Source: Nocardioides aquaticus (lineage in GTDB: Bacteria > Actinomycetota > Actinomycetes > Propionibacteriales > Nocardioidaceae). From it: DNA of 64,000 bases. The DNA lies in NCBI RefSeq assembly GCF_018459925.1, contig NZ_CP075371.1, forward strand, positions 310,001 through 374,000, written 5' to 3'. The position numbers and the translations under genes were made by a program. The notes under the pieces are model-generated. The model saw only the letters and a program-made list of their open reading frames with translations. It did no database searches and was not told where the DNA came from. This document shows positions 63,416 to 64,000 of this stretch, one piece after another (within the stretch, counting starts at the first letter, position 1; the number at the start of each line of letters is the position of its first letter).

Positions 63416-63491
63416 GCCGACCCGACCCACGACCGGCCACGACCGACCCACCACCGACCCGACCCTCACCCACCACAGGCAGGAGCAGCAG

Positions 63492-63800
63492 ATGACCCTC
63501 GGAGACGGCACCATCCGCGTCAACCACGCGGCGCTGGACCAGGCGGCCGCCGACCTCGGCCGGCAGGTCCGCCAGATCGACGCCCGGCTGGACCAGCTCG
63601 AGAGCGAGCTGGCCCCGCTGCGGGCCGGCTGGACCGGCGAGGCCCGCGAGTCCTACGACACCGCCAAGCGGCAGTGGGACGCGGCGATGCTCGACATGCG
63701 CACCGTGCTCGACGAGGCCGGGCGCGCGGTGTCGCAGTCCAACGCCGAGTACGCCGCCCGCGACCGCGCCGGGGCGGCCCGGTTCGACGGCGGCCGCTGA
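63492..63800 (+). CDS. WXG100-family protein (ESAT-6-like), second of pair
   Basis: 102 residues: helix, GWTGEARESYDTAKRQWDAAM (WXG turn), helix. The C-terminal YAARDRAG contains a Y-x-x-x-D motif as in the ESX export signal. Start ATG with GGAGC upstream, after a CA-rich 60-bp spacer. Confidence 0.92.
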   Translation: MTLGDGTIRVNHAALDQAAADLGRQVRQIDARLDQLESELAPLRAGWTGEARESYDTAKRQWDAAMLDMRTVLDEAGRAVSQSNAEYAARDRAGAARFDGGR

Positions 63801-63801
63801 G

Positions 63802-64000
63802 GTGCATGCCGACCCCCTGCGGGTGACGGTGCTCGTCGGGGGTCGGCGCTCCGACATCGTGGTCCCGGCCGGGCTCCCGGTGGCCGAGCCCCTGCCGGAG
63901 CTGGTGGGACGTGACCCCGACGTCGCCAGCCCGGACACCACCCGGCACCTCGCCCTGCCCGGCGGGCGACCGCTGGACCCGGAGGTGACGCTCCAGGACC
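63802..64000 (+). CDS. eccD: EccD, N-terminal part (type VII secretion)
   Basis: The frame from GTG 63802 runs off the right edge; ~66 residues are visible. VTVLVGGRRSDIVVPAGLPVAEPLPELV is the ubiquitin-like N-terminal domain of EccD, the ESX membrane-pore subunit. GTG 63823 is a possible later start. Membrane helices lie outside the window. Confidence 0.82.
   Translation, partial: MHADPLRVTVLVGGRRSDIVVPAGLPVAEPLPELVGRDPDVASPDTTRHLALPGGRPLDPEVTLQD

Noticed and set aside
63095-63800. Secreted LXG-type toxin in the type VII locus
   Set aside because: Only short WXG100 proteins are present in the visible part; no toxin domain or immunity gene.

Overview
This is a very GC-rich chromosomal window from an actinobacterium, with many GTG starts, frequent 4-bp ATGA/GTGA overlaps and many apparently leaderless genes. 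The gene set (F420-dependent DDN-like protein, MenB menaquinone enzyme, MhuD-like heme monooxygenase, mycothiol-type DinB protein, ESX/type VII secretion genes, treXYZ, RecBCD) fits a soil Nocardioides-like member of the Nocardioidaceae. That placement is inferred from gene content and style; no rRNA is present to confirm it. I see no phage, integrase, transposase or CRISPR array.

Layout. 1-6444: recC (3' part), recB and recD in one overlapping operon. 6500-9824: ACT-domain protein, DDN-like oxidoreductase, menB, a SnoaL-like protein and a divergent TetR regulator whose 15-bp operator overlaps the shared promoter. 9849-12527: an SPFH protein and a degenerate NAD-kinase-like protein, divergent from an NrtR-type Nudix regulator, with two operator-like palindromes between them. 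12540-15360: MhuD-like monooxygenase, lipoprotein, CobB sirtuin, membrane protein. 15393-21962: treX-treY-treZ, the pathway from glycogen to trehalose. 22118-25182: VIT-type transporter, thpR, upp, and tadA with its associated protein.

25311-43031 is the most coherent block, an L-rhamnose catabolic island. A LacI regulator is divergent from a sugar ABC transporter (ATPase, two permeases, binding protein), followed by rhaM, rhaI, a RhaEW-type aldolase/dehydrogenase fusion, rhaB, a small HTH protein, a probable secreted GH106 alpha-L-rhamnosidase, and lutABC. The predicted route is rhamnoside -> L-rhamnose -> L-rhamnulose-1-phosphate -> DHAP + L-lactaldehyde -> L-lactate -> pyruvate. Similar palindromes (TTGAAACCTTTCAA and TGAATCGATTCA) at the transporter promoter and the rhamnosidase start suggest one regulator for both. 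The second permease carries a one-base frameshift in a G run.

43142-53736: DinB-like protein, MFS exporter, AldO-type alditol oxidase, a SigE-family sigma factor with a membrane-anchored partner, a secreted FN3 protein with an RDD protein, galM, tRNA-Ser(CGA), and an alpha/beta hydrolase divergent from an OhrR-type MarR regulator. 53760-58862: MoxR ATPase + VWA pair, a K+/H+ antiporter, LytR_C protein, a ParB-like/VapB-annotated small protein and a small orphan. 59053-64000: start of a type VII secretion locus (EccC on the minus strand, then two WXG100 proteins and truncated EccD on the plus strand).

Beyond genes, the window holds two dispersed hairpin-repeat families with two copies each (7121/46425 and 25227/45037), a 76-bp nested inverted repeat after the tRNA (52086-52161), a REP-like element inside the start of lutC, and a recurrent TANNNT-N6/7-start leaderless promoter at ten genes.
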